Assembly: GCA_035539175.1 (NCBI GenBank)
Contig: DATLIY010000006.1
Span: 62,001 to 126,000, forward strand
Direction: 5' to 3'
Origin: Acidisarcina sp.
GTDB taxonomy: Bacteria > Acidobacteriota > Terriglobia > Terriglobales > Acidobacteriaceae
Length of the DNA: 64,000 nucleotides
Shown here: piece after piece, positions 16,786 through 25,102 of the stretch
How positions within the stretch are numbered: position 1 is the first letter of the stretch
Layout of the letters: every line of letters begins with the position of its first letter
Translations under genes and position numbers: made by a program
Notes under the pieces: generated by a model
What the model saw: the letters and a program-made list of their open reading frames with translations, nothing else
Database searches by the model: none
Told to the model about the DNA's origin: nothing

Positions 16786-17706
16786 ATGCTACAGCTCGAG
16801 GATGCAGCCATCTGCCGTGCGGTTATTGACAGCCTCGAGCTGGGAGTGCAGGTAGTGGACCGCAAGTTGCGGATTGGTTATTGGAGCCGCGGCGCGGAGA
16901 AGATCACCGGCTACTCCAGTGCCGAGGTTCTGGACCGCCAATGCTGTGACGACCTGTGTCTCCACTGCAATGCGGCCGTGCCGCAGGAGGCGCATTCCGC
17001 CGCGTGTCCGTTAAAGATGACGATGGAGGACGGCGAGGGCCGCTCCACCCATGTATATCTGCGACACAAACTAGGGCATACCGTGCCGGTGCGCAGCAGG
17101 ACACGCGTGCTGCGCGGTAGCAAAGGTGAAGTCGTCGGTGCGGTGGAATCCTTTCTGGAATTGCAGGCAGAGGTTGGGGAATCGTCCGACGGGATGCCCG
17201 CGTTGCAGGCAAGGCCACGATCGCGTGAGGAAGTGGAGTTGTGGCTGGAGCGGAGCCTGCAGATGCTGGCTTATGACCCACAGCCTTTTGGCGTGCTTCA
17301 GATTGAGGTGGATCAGCTCCCCCGGTTGCGGTTGACGCATGGCCATGATGCCACCGAGGCGCTAATGCGGGTGGTTACCCAGACGCTGGTCTGCACGTTG
17401 CATACTTCCGATGTTTTTGGCCGCGCTGGCGACAGCGGGTTTCTGGTGATTGCCCGTGACGCTAACGAGCGGGTGCTGGAGATGGATGCCGACTTTTTGC
17501 GCACTCTGGCCAAGTCGGTGGAGTTCCACTGGTGGGGCGATCGAATCCCTATCACAATTTCTGTGGGTGGCACGATGGCCGGTGCGGGCGATTGTCCACA
17601 GTCGGTCCTGGCCCGAGTGACGGCTGCCATTGATCGCAGCATCTCCGAGGGAGGAGATAAGGCTATCATCGTGGACAGCAGGGACAGTGGAAGGAATTCG
17701 GGCTAA
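16786..17706 (+). CDS. PAS sensor protein with cysteine cluster and degenerate GGDEF domain
   Basis: A 306-residue protein. Residues 1-130 form a PAS domain (VIDSLELGVQVVDRKLRIGY, ITGYSSAEVLDR) with a cysteine-rich insertion, CCDDLCLHCN followed by AACPL, a spacing often seen in PAS domains with a CxxC-like site. Residues ~140-300 follow the GGDEF fold, but the signature site reads RAGDSGF (residues 213-219), so cyclase activity is doubtful; it may bind GTP or act as a sensor only. GGAGGA precedes the ATG. Its stop codon is immediately followed by the motA ATG with no intervening base, so it is almost certainly co-transcribed with the stator genes and may regulate them. Confidence 0.88.
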   Translation: MLQLEDAAICRAVIDSLELGVQVVDRKLRIGYWSRGAEKITGYSSAEVLDRQCCDDLCLHCNAAVPQEAHSAACPLKMTMEDGEGRSTHVYLRHKLGHTVPVRSRTRVLRGSKGEVVGAVESFLELQAEVGESSDGMPALQARPRSREEVELWLERSLQMLAYDPQPFGVLQIEVDQLPRLRLTHGHDATEALMRVVTQTLVCTLHTSDVFGRAGDSGFLVIARDANERVLEMDADFLRTLAKSVEFHWWGDRIPITISVGGTMAGAGDCPQSVLARVTAAIDRSISEGGDKAIIVDSRDSGRNSG

Positions 17707-18597
17707 ATGTTCGCAATCGTTGGGCTTCTCGTTGTCTTCGGTGCGGTTCTCGGCGGCTTTCTCATGGAGAAGGGCCAGATCGCCGTGCTCCTGCAACCGG
17801 CGGAGTTGCTGATTATTGGTGGTGCGGCCGTGGGAACGCTGCTGGCCGCAAATCCGATGCACATTCTGAAGAGCATCGCGGGAGGTCTGAAGAACGTCTT
17901 CGGTGCGTCGCCATTCAGCAAGACACGCTATCTCGACACGCTGAAGATGATGTACGAATTTCTGAACAAGATTCGCCGGGAAGGGCTGCAGGCGGTAGAG
18001 GGCGATATCGAGACTCCGGAGGAGAGCAAGCTGTTTCAGCAATATCCGCTCTTCCTCAAGGAGCGGTATATCCGCGATTTTGTGTGCGACACGATGCGAA
18101 TGGCCATCACTGGCGGCGTGGAGCCCTTCGATATGGACCAGATGATGGAGCTTGACATGGATGTCCGCCATCACGGTGCGACCCAGCCGGTCAATGCCTT
18201 GTCCACGGTTGCGGATGCCTTGCCAGGTTTGGGGATTGTCGCAGCGGTGCTTGGGGTAGTGATCACCATGGGGGCGCTTGGTGGCCCTCCCGAGTTGATT
18301 GGCCACAAGGTGGCGTCAGCCTTGGTTGGCACATTTCTTGGCATCCTGTTGTGCTATGGGCTGGTGGGGCCATTGAGTTCGAACATGGCAAAATCCGCAG
18401 AAGAAGAGCGCGCCTTCCTCCACGTCTTTCGAGTGCTGATGCTCTCGTTCATCAAGGGGCTGCCTCCGATTCTCGCAGTGGAAATCGCGCGGCGTGCTAT
18501 TCCGTCGCACGTAAGGCCCTCGTTTGCCGAGATGGAGACCGCTTGCAAGAGCCAAGCTGCCGCTCCCGTGAAAACCGAGGAAGCGGTACACGCTTGA
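17707..18597 (+). CDS. motA: flagellar stator protein MotA
   Basis: A 296-residue inner-membrane protein of the MotA/TolQ/ExbB family, longer than TolQ-type members and matching MotA. It has membrane helices near the N-terminus (VGLLVVFGAVLGGFLMEKG; AELLIIGGAAVGTLL), a large cytoplasmic loop (residues ~55-175), and two C-terminal helices containing ADALPGLGIVAAVLGVVITM and VGTFLGILLCYGLVGPLS. These supply the proton-path residues of the helices facing MotB. It forms a complex with MotB that converts ion flow into torque. Its ATG abuts the previous stop codon, and motB starts 1 base after its own stop. No other flagellar genes are in the window. Confidence 0.95.
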   Translation: MFAIVGLLVVFGAVLGGFLMEKGQIAVLLQPAELLIIGGAAVGTLLAANPMHILKSIAGGLKNVFGASPFSKTRYLDTLKMMYEFLNKIRREGLQAVEGDIETPEESKLFQQYPLFLKERYIRDFVCDTMRMAITGGVEPFDMDQMMELDMDVRHHGATQPVNALSTVADALPGLGIVAAVLGVVITMGALGGPPELIGHKVASALVGTFLGILLCYGLVGPLSSNMAKSAEEERAFLHVFRVLMLSFIKGLPPILAVEIARRAIPSHVRPSFAEMETACKSQAAAPVKTEEAVHA

Positions 18598-18598
18598 C

Positions 18599-19378
18599 AT
18601 GGAAAAACAGCGGCCCATTTACCTTATTCGCAGGAGAGCCCTGCATGACAGCCCTCATGGCGGCGCGTGGAAGGTGGCGTATGCCGATTTTGTGACGGCG
18701 CTGATGGCGTTGTTCATCGTGCTATGGCTGATGAATACCAGCGAGCATGTCCGCAAGGCGGTGGCGGGATACTTTAACGATCCCCTCGGCAGATCCAGCC
18801 AGACGGGGACAGACCGCACAGGCGCCTCAGACAATGTGGCCATTACGAAGGACAACATCAGCCAATTGAAGGAGCAGTTGCAGAAGTCGATTCGGGAGAA
18901 GGTGGAGTTAAGAAAACTTTCGGACCAGATCGAAATTACCGTCACGCCCGAGGGGCTGCGGATCGAATTGCTTGAATCCAAGGACGGAACCTTCTTCGAG
19001 AGCGGAAGCAGTGAACTGAGCACGAATGGGCGGGAGATTCTCGCCCTTGTTTCGGGCGAGTTGAAGACGCTGCCCAACAAGCTATCCATCGAGGGCCACA
19101 CCGACTCCCAGGCATACGCACCGGGAAACACTTACGGTAACTGGGAGCTCTCCGTAGACCGTGCGAATTCGGCGCGTCGCAGTATGCAGGAGATGGGTAT
19201 CCGGCGGGACCAGGTAGCCCAGGTGCGTGGCTACGCGGATCAGCGACTGCGGGTGCCCAGCAATCCACTTGATCCCTCGAATCGGCGCATCTCGTTGATC
19301 GTGCAATACCTCGACGCCCCACCCGTACCGACTGGCTCGTTGCCAACGGCTCCTGCGGCGACAGTTCTCCATCACTAA
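18599..19378 (+). CDS. motB: flagellar stator protein MotB (OmpA-like)
   Basis: A 259-residue protein with a short cytoplasmic tail, one membrane helix and a periplasmic peptidoglycan-binding domain. The ion-binding aspartate is in VAYADFVTALMALF (about residue 30) at the start of the helix. The OmpA/MotB domain covers residues ~115-240 with FFESGSSELS, IEGHTDSQAY, LSVDRANSARR and RGYADQR. The linker (residues ~58-100) is the plug region. It anchors the MotA channel to peptidoglycan. The start ATG sits 1 base after the motA stop (TGACATG), showing tight coupling. The Pro/Ala-rich tail at the C-terminus is not part of the domain. Confidence 0.95.
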   Translation: MEKQRPIYLIRRRALHDSPHGGAWKVAYADFVTALMALFIVLWLMNTSEHVRKAVAGYFNDPLGRSSQTGTDRTGASDNVAITKDNISQLKEQLQKSIREKVELRKLSDQIEITVTPEGLRIELLESKDGTFFESGSSELSTNGREILALVSGELKTLPNKLSIEGHTDSQAYAPGNTYGNWELSVDRANSARRSMQEMGIRRDQVAQVRGYADQRLRVPSNPLDPSNRRISLIVQYLDAPPVPTGSLPTAPAATVLHH

Positions 19379-19451
19379 TGGCGTTGCAGCAGTCGCCTGC
19401 AGATTTGTGTTGATTCTCCGGCGCTGCCCGGCGCATCTATCGTAGAAGCCT

Positions 19452-20396
19452 ATGAAGCTTCCTGCAGGCACCGCCGCTGTGTTGAACAAGTTGGGCCAGT
19501 TCGGCAGGCTCGCTCGTGAATCCGCCTTTCACCCCATCAGCGGAGTTCCCCGCAAGCCTATCCTGCCGGCAAGTCCTGACGATCTGGGTGTGACTTTCAT
19601 CGGGCATTCCTCCTTCCTGCTGCATATCGGTGGCCATAACCTGCTGATCGATCCTGTGTTTACCTCGCGCCTGGTGCTTCTGCGCCGGTTGCGACACCCT
19701 GGCGTCCTGGTTCGGGATCTGCCGCGCATCGATCTGGTGCTGCTGACGCATGCACATATGGATCACCTGAACCGGAGCTCCCTGCGGATGGTTCTGAGGA
19801 ATGAGCGTGAGCGTCACGGGCATGCGCCGGTCGCGGTTGTTCCGGTGGGTGTGGATGACCTGGTGAACGATCTGGGCTTTGCGCGGGTGGAGACGATGGA
19901 GCTTTGGCAGACAAAGACGCTTGCCGGGCTGGAGATTACGCGCACCCCATCGAAGCACTGGGGAGCACGCTTCTTTCGCGATACTGACCGGGGCTTTGGC
20001 GGATATGTGCTCCGCAATGAAGCGCATTCGCTGTATCACTCGGGAGATACCGCATACTTTCACGGATTTGCGGAGATTGGCCGGCGTCTTGCTCCGAAGA
20101 TTGCTTTGCTGCCTATCGGCGCGTATCACCCGGAAAGTTTTCGCACCGTTCACACCAGCCCCGAAGACGCGCTGCAGGGCTTCATCGACCTCGGCTCGCG
20201 CTGGATGATCCCGATGCACTATGGAACGTTTCGTCTGTCGCGTGAGCCCATGGACGAGCCTCCACGGAGGCTGCGGGAGGCCGCTGCCCGCGCAGGGCTG
20301 CGCGATTCCATCCGCATACTCGCCGAGGGCGAGACTGCGCTGTTTCCTCCAGAGGCTTCGAGCCGACAGGCGACCGCAGGAGTGGTAACGCATTGA
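19452..20396 (+). CDS. metallo-beta-lactamase-fold hydrolase (NAPE-PLD/UlaG-like)
   Basis: A 314-residue cytoplasmic hydrolase. It has the metal-binding signature THAHMDHLN (His 100, His 102, Asp 104, His 105), a later HSGDTAYF supplying the bridging Asp, and MHYGTF near the C-terminus as the last His ligand. The early strand VTFIGHSSFLLHIGGHNLLI, followed by DPVF, is typical of the Lactamase_B_2 branch that includes N-acyl-phosphatidylethanolamine phospholipase D-like proteins. The natural substrate in bacteria is generally unknown, and a phosphodiester is only an inference. It follows motB by 73 bases on the same strand. Confidence 0.92.
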   Translation: MKLPAGTAAVLNKLGQFGRLARESAFHPISGVPRKPILPASPDDLGVTFIGHSSFLLHIGGHNLLIDPVFTSRLVLLRRLRHPGVLVRDLPRIDLVLLTHAHMDHLNRSSLRMVLRNERERHGHAPVAVVPVGVDDLVNDLGFARVETMELWQTKTLAGLEITRTPSKHWGARFFRDTDRGFGGYVLRNEAHSLYHSGDTAYFHGFAEIGRRLAPKIALLPIGAYHPESFRTVHTSPEDALQGFIDLGSRWMIPMHYGTFRLSREPMDEPPRRLREAAARAGLRDSIRILAEGETALFPPEASSRQATAGVVTH

Positions 20397-20633
20397 TGGA
20401 GCAACCGCATGCTTTGTCTGCTAAAAAGCCTTTTGTCTCGTGAATTTCGCAGAAACATTTTCTTGCCATGGCTGCATCTCTGCTTCTAGACTCCCAGCCT
20501 CGGGTTCTGAGCGGCACGGGTCGGATCGGGGAATCCGCTTCCCTTCCGCGGCTAGCGAGGAGTGACCAAAGTCGTAGCCGGGCCGATCGTGGCAATCTAT
20601 CGTGGACGCAAGGCAGAAGAGAGGGGTAAAAGA

Positions 20634-21209
20634 ATGGCGGTACAGATTGGAGCAAAGCTGGATAGCGGTTTTGACGATCCCATTGGTTTGCTCAAAGATT
20701 GCCATCGAAGGATCGAGAAGTTTTTAGGTATTCTTTCGCGCGTAGCCTCCACGGCTGCCGGACGCAGGCTGACCCCGGAAGAGGCGTCCGCCGTTGAGGT
20801 ATCGAGGCGCTACTTTCAGAAGTCTGGGCCGCGGCATAACGCCGATGAGGAAGATTCGCTCTTTCCGCGCTTGCGGGCTTTTGCCGGGCCTCACAGCCTG
20901 GAGAAGATTGCGCGCCTGGAGAGTCAGCACCATCTGACCAGTGGTCTTCACAACGAGGTGGACCGCCTCTTTGGGCTTTGGATTGCGGAAGGGTTTTTAA
21001 CGCCTCTGCAGCAGGACCTGCTCACATCCGATTGCCGCACGCTCGAACTCATCTACGCCGAACACATCGAGGCCGAAGAGAAGGCCGTGTTTCCGCTGGC
21101 TGCTGAGTTTCTGGATGCCAAGGCTATGGCGGATATTGGGGATGAGTTCCGCGTGCGGCGTACAGAATCGGCGACAGAACCGGCGGCAGAAACAGCGATG
21201 GTGAAGTAG
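20634..21209 (+). CDS. hemerythrin-domain protein
   Basis: A 191-residue four-helix protein with the spaced His/Glu set of the hemerythrin HHE family: LKDCHRRIEKFL, RHNADEEDSLFP, SQHHLTSGLHNEVDRL and YAEHIEAEEKAVFP. Such proteins carry a di-iron site and act in oxygen, nitric oxide or iron handling. The start at 20634 is preferred because GAGGGG lies upstream; the in-frame extension back to 20562 has no family character. A 237-base gap separates it from the metallo-hydrolase, so it probably has its own promoter. No membrane segment or signal peptide is visible. Confidence 0.9.
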   Translation: MAVQIGAKLDSGFDDPIGLLKDCHRRIEKFLGILSRVASTAAGRRLTPEEASAVEVSRRYFQKSGPRHNADEEDSLFPRLRAFAGPHSLEKIARLESQHHLTSGLHNEVDRLFGLWIAEGFLTPLQQDLLTSDCRTLELIYAEHIEAEEKAVFPLAAEFLDAKAMADIGDEFRVRRTESATEPAAETAMVK

Positions 21210-21391
21210 GTTTCCGCACTCGCAAAACACGGCATTCGCAAGGTATATATAGCCCTGCCCTGTGGGTGCCCATGCGGGGAGAACCCTCCGTGCGCCTCCC
21301 CTCCATGTAGGCCTGAGCCCTCCCACCAGCATAAGTTATGACTACTTCCATGATGTCCTGATAGTCTGGCTGGCAGAGTTTTCCTCTACAG

Positions 21392-22486
21392 ATGAAAGAT
21401 CGCCAGAATATCCGACGCGTGTTTCCGTGCCTGTTCGCGGCCCTGGTTGTGACAGCATGTGCTGCCAGCGCGAGTGAACTGAAGCCTCCAGCGCCTGCAC
21501 AACAGGTCTTTCTGGAGACACATCCCGCGATGGGGACCATCTTTTCGATCTATCTCTATGCGCCCTCCGAGCAAGCGGCGCGCACTTTGGCCGAGGCAGC
21601 GTTTGATGAAGTGGACCGGGTGGACGAGCTGCTGAGTAACTATCGTCCATCGAGCGAGCTCTCGCGCATCAATCGCGAAGCCGCACAGGGACCGGTGGTG
21701 ACGGACCGCGAGACCTTCAGCTTTCTGGCTACATCACTGGACTGGAGTGCGCGCACCGGGGGCGCATTCGACATCACTGTGGGAAGGCTGATGAAGGCCT
21801 GGGGATTCTTTCGAGCGAGCGGCCATGTTCCCAGTGAAGCTGAGCTGGCCGAGACAGGAAGACAGGTTGGATGGCAGAAGGTGATCCTGAATCCGCAGCA
21901 GCGGAGTGTGCGCTTTAATGTCAATGGCGTTGAACTCGATCCCGGCGGCATCGGCAAGGGCTATGTTGTGGACCGGATGGTGGATTTGCTGCGGGCGCAA
22001 CACGTTAGCGCAGCGTTGATCTCCGCAGGGGGAAGCACCATCTATGCCATTGGCGCACCTCCGGGCGAGCGTGGCTGGAAGGTACAGGTTCCCAACCCGG
22101 AAGACAAGCAGCGGCCGATCTCGACAGTTCTGTTGCGGGATACTTCATTGTCAACCTCTGCGTGCAGCGAGAAGTTTTTCGTGCTGGAAGGGCACAGGTA
22201 CTGCCACATCATGGATCCGCACACGCTAAGGCCGATAGAGAACATGGTGCAGACGACGGCCATTCATCCATCGGCGACGGCGAGCGATGCTCTGTCCTCC
22301 TCCCTGTTCGTACTTGGGCCGGAAGCCAGCGAGCGCTTGCTGAACGACATGCCGCAAGCCTCGGCACTTTTGTTGTCGGGCCATACACATGTGGAACACT
22401 GCACCTCTATTCGTTGGAATGATTCTTTGGACGGTGACGTCTGCCACCACACGGCAGCGAAGATACCCAGAAAGGAAGCACCATGA
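21392..22486 (+). CDS. apbE: FAD:protein FMN transferase (ApbE family)
   Basis: A 364-residue exported flavin transferase. The N-terminus is a signal peptide (VFPCLFAALVVTACAASASE); Cys 23 in VTAC could be a lipobox cysteine. Family motifs are THPAMGTIFSIYLYA, LLSNYRPSSELSRIN, GAFDITVGRLMKAWGF, the FAD/Mg region DPGGIGKGYVVDR, LISAGGSTIYAIG and HIMDPHTLRP, followed by ATASDALSSSLFVLG. ApbE proteins attach FMN covalently to Thr/Ser of periplasmic target proteins. No Rnf/Nqr or FMN-bind target is nearby. Its stop overlaps the ATG of the next gene (ATGA), so the two are translationally coupled, an uncommon pairing with a Gfo/Idh oxidoreductase. Confidence 0.95.
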   Translation: MKDRQNIRRVFPCLFAALVVTACAASASELKPPAPAQQVFLETHPAMGTIFSIYLYAPSEQAARTLAEAAFDEVDRVDELLSNYRPSSELSRINREAAQGPVVTDRETFSFLATSLDWSARTGGAFDITVGRLMKAWGFFRASGHVPSEAELAETGRQVGWQKVILNPQQRSVRFNVNGVELDPGGIGKGYVVDRMVDLLRAQHVSAALISAGGSTIYAIGAPPGERGWKVQVPNPEDKQRPISTVLLRDTSLSTSACSEKFFVLEGHRYCHIMDPHTLRPIENMVQTTAIHPSATASDALSSSLFVLGPEASERLLNDMPQASALLLSGHTHVEHCTSIRWNDSLDGDVCHHTAAKIPRKEAP

Positions 22487-23712
22487 ATCGCAGAAGTTTT
22501 CTTCGCGGAGCGTCGGCCTCTGTAATGGCCTCTGGCATGACACCCGTATTCGCACAAAGCCTGGAGAAGAGTCTTGCTCCAAGTGACACGGTTTCAGTGG
22601 GAGTGATCGGTCCGGGAAGCCGCGGACAGGAATTGATGCGGAAGCTGTTACGTACTCCGGGGGTGGGTATTACCGCGGCTTGCGATATCTACGAGCCGCG
22701 ATTCGCGGAGGTCGATCAACTGGTGGGGAGCGCTGTTCCTCGATACAAAGATTATCGCCAGTTGCTCGAACGCAAGGATCTGGACGCCATCGTTGTGGCG
22801 ACGCCGCTGTATCTTCACGCGGAGCACGTAAAGGCCGCTCTCAATAGCGGGCGGGCCGTCTATGGCGAGAAGTCGATGGGATTCACCGCAGAGGATTCGC
22901 AATCGATCCTGCAGACGGTGCAACAAAGCGGGAAGATCTTCCAGGTAGGCCATCAGTACCGTTATGCGGCATGGTTTCAGGATGCGGTAAGCCGTGCGCG
23001 GGATTTGCAGATTGGCCGCGTGACCCAGGTAGTTGCGTACTGGAATCGGAATAACGATTGGCGGCGACCGGTGGCGGATCCAAAGGATGAGCGGCTGATC
23101 AATTGGCGTCTTTACAAGGAGTACTCGGGAGGACTGCTGACAGAGCTGGGTTCACATCACATCGACCTGGCCAACTGGGTGTTTGGCGAGCAACCCACGG
23201 ACGTGATGGGTACAGGCAGCATAGCCGTGTATCACGATGGCAGGGAAGTGGACGACAACGTCCAGGTTGTCTTCGGCTACTCCGAAGGCCGGCGGCTTAC
23301 CTTCACGTCGATGACGAGTAATAGCCTGGTGGGTGAGCAAATCTGGATCTACGGAACCAACGGCAGCCTGCAACTTACGCTGCAGGATGCAACGTTCTAT
23401 TACGAGCCGCGGCCCGTTCACCCCGTCAGTCCACAGTCAGAGGTGATGCAGCATGGCGTGACCACAGGCGCTTCGTTCCGCGCAGGGGGCGAGATGCCCT
23501 ACCGTGGAAAGGGCACCCCGCTCGGCTCGGCGAACGGAGACGATCCAACGCAGCTTGCCTGCCAGTCTTTCATCGAGTGCGTGCGGGAGAAGAAGGCACC
23601 GATTGCGGATGTGCACGTGGGATATCGAGCGGCGATCGCTGCGACCTATGCGAACCGCTCGATCCAATCGGGTTGCAAAGAGACGATTCCGCCGGCACCT
23701 GCCGCGGGATAG
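22483..23712 (+). CDS. Tat-exported Gfo/Idh/MocA family oxidoreductase
   Basis: A 409-residue NAD(P)-dependent oxidoreductase. It starts with a twin-arginine signal (MNRRSFLRG), then a Rossmann domain (VGVIGPGSRGQELMRKLL, ACDIYEPR, AIVVATPLYLHAEHVKAALN) and the typical GRAVYGEKSMGF, corresponding to the EKP motif with Lys. The C-terminal substrate domain includes GGLLTELGSHHIDLANWVFG. Such periplasmic members in this phylum usually act on sugars or cyclitols, but the substrate is unknown. It overlaps the apbE stop by 4 bases. The convergent gene on the other strand is a second member of the same family. Confidence 0.93.
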   Translation: MNRRSFLRGASASVMASGMTPVFAQSLEKSLAPSDTVSVGVIGPGSRGQELMRKLLRTPGVGITAACDIYEPRFAEVDQLVGSAVPRYKDYRQLLERKDLDAIVVATPLYLHAEHVKAALNSGRAVYGEKSMGFTAEDSQSILQTVQQSGKIFQVGHQYRYAAWFQDAVSRARDLQIGRVTQVVAYWNRNNDWRRPVADPKDERLINWRLYKEYSGGLLTELGSHHIDLANWVFGEQPTDVMGTGSIAVYHDGREVDDNVQVVFGYSEGRRLTFTSMTSNSLVGEQIWIYGTNGSLQLTLQDATFYYEPRPVHPVSPQSEVMQHGVTTGASFRAGGEMPYRGKGTPLGSANGDDPTQLACQSFIECVREKKAPIADVHVGYRAAIAATYANRSIQSGCKETIPPAPAAG

Positions 23713-23818
23713 TGGCTTTGCGGTATCTCTGAATTGTGGCTCTCGAACGAATGCCCGATGCGAATCCTCCTGCTGAAGGACCGCACCAGGCATTCGGATG
23801 TAGCTTGCGAAATGACGC

Positions 23819-25093
23819 TTATCGAAACTGCGTCATTTCGATCTTTACCTGGTATACCTCGTCATGAGCCAGGAATTCCTCCCATGTGACTTCACGGCCC
23901 AGCCGCCCAGCCATACGTCCCAGCATGGCGCTGTGGGCGCTCTCCACTCCGGTTGCAATCTGATTGTGGAAGTGGCCTGAGACGATGCTTTGGATGAAGC
24001 CGCGATCTTTTTCCTGGTCGGCGTGCGCAAGGTTGTCTGAGAATGCGCCATTCGCGGCGAACCCGGCGGGCTCGCTGCCCTCCTTGGGAGGAGCATCGCC
24101 GGTCCATGTCCATGCATTCTGGCCAACGATTCTCACCGGGCCGGAGTAGGGAGACTCGGAAAGGCCCAGTGATCCAAAGACGCGCTCGGAGACATCGAAC
24201 CAGTTTGTCGAGCCGAATTGTGTGCTGGAAAAATTCACACGCACATTGTCTGGATAGGTGAAGACTACCTGGTAGTTGTCCCACGTATCGCCAAAATGGG
24301 TGAGGACGTTTCTTCCTCCGCTTGCGAATGCCTTGATTGGGTGGCCCTGAAGCATCCAGTTGCAGATATCGATGACGTGGATGTTCTGCTCGACAAGGAT
24401 GTCGCCGGAGAGTTGCCTATCCCACAACCAGTTTCGCAGGCGAAGCTCATCGGCTGAGACGCCGGGCCTGTCCGGATACTTTGAGGCGGGTGCATTGTAG
24501 TGTGCGTCAATCGATACGATCTTGCCGAGCGCACCGTCGTGAATGCGCCGTACCAGCTCGACATAAGGCGGTGCGCTGCGCAGTTGGAAGCCGACATCGA
24601 CGCTCACGCGGCCCTCGGCGCGCTTGCCGATCTCCAGCGCATGGCTGCTCTGCGCGATGTCGACGCCGACCGGCTTCTCGCAGTAGGCGTGTTTTCCAGC
24701 AGCGACAACTGCTTCCAGGTGCTGGACGTGAAACCAGGGTGGCGTAGAGATCTGTACCGCATCGATGCCCTTCGATGCTGCCAGCTCTTCATAAGCCTTG
24801 TAGCCACGGAACATCAAGGATGGATCGGGGCCCGCGTAGCCAAGGGAGGAATTCAGTTTGTCAAAATACGCTTTGCCCTTGTCGAGCTGATCGGGAAAGA
24901 TGTCCGCGAGCGCGACGATGCGTGCGCTCGTATTGTTGGCAAACGAGGTAGCCACCGCCGTTCCGCGTGAGCCGCATCCCAGCAGCCCAAGGCGTACGGC
25001 GGAGTTGGCTTCGTATCCAAAGGCCGTCTTCGGCTTGAGAATCAAAAGTCCCGACGCGGCCGCGGCGGTACTGAGGAACTGTCTTCTATCCAA
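23819..25093 (-). CDS. Tat-exported Gfo/Idh/MocA family oxidoreductase
   Basis: A 424-residue protein with a twin-arginine signal (MDRRQFLSTAAAASG), a Rossmann motif (LGLLGCGSRGTAVATSF), AVQISTPPWFHVQHLEAVVA and the family hallmark HAYCEKPVG. The C-terminal dehydrogenase domain shows SGDILVEQNIHVIDICNWM. It is distinct from the convergent paralogue: the nucleotide-binding and substrate loops differ at many positions, so this is not a recent duplication. It begins 9 bases after the stop of the TIM-barrel gene upstream, on the same strand, suggesting an operon for oxidation and isomerisation of a sugar-like compound in the periplasm. Confidence 0.93.
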   Translation of the reverse strand: MDRRQFLSTAAAASGLLILKPKTAFGYEANSAVRLGLLGCGSRGTAVATSFANNTSARIVALADIFPDQLDKGKAYFDKLNSSLGYAGPDPSLMFRGYKAYEELAASKGIDAVQISTPPWFHVQHLEAVVAAGKHAYCEKPVGVDIAQSSHALEIGKRAEGRVSVDVGFQLRSAPPYVELVRRIHDGALGKIVSIDAHYNAPASKYPDRPGVSADELRLRNWLWDRQLSGDILVEQNIHVIDICNWMLQGHPIKAFASGGRNVLTHFGDTWDNYQVVFTYPDNVRVNFSSTQFGSTNWFDVSERVFGSLGLSESPYSGPVRIVGQNAWTWTGDAPPKEGSEPAGFAANGAFSDNLAHADQEKDRGFIQSIVSGHFHNQIATGVESAHSAMLGRMAGRLGREVTWEEFLAHDEVYQVKIEMTQFR

Positions 25094-25102
25094 GGTTGCT
25101 CC

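Noticed and set aside
23749-23797. CGAATGCC / GGCATTCG inverted repeat in the convergent gap
   Set aside because: The arms are 8 bases with a 33-base loop and no T-run, too weak to call a terminator.
22483-25093. Two convergent Gfo/Idh/MocA genes as a possible inverted duplication
   Set aside because: The proteins share only family motifs and differ in most other positions, so this is not a recent inverted repeat.
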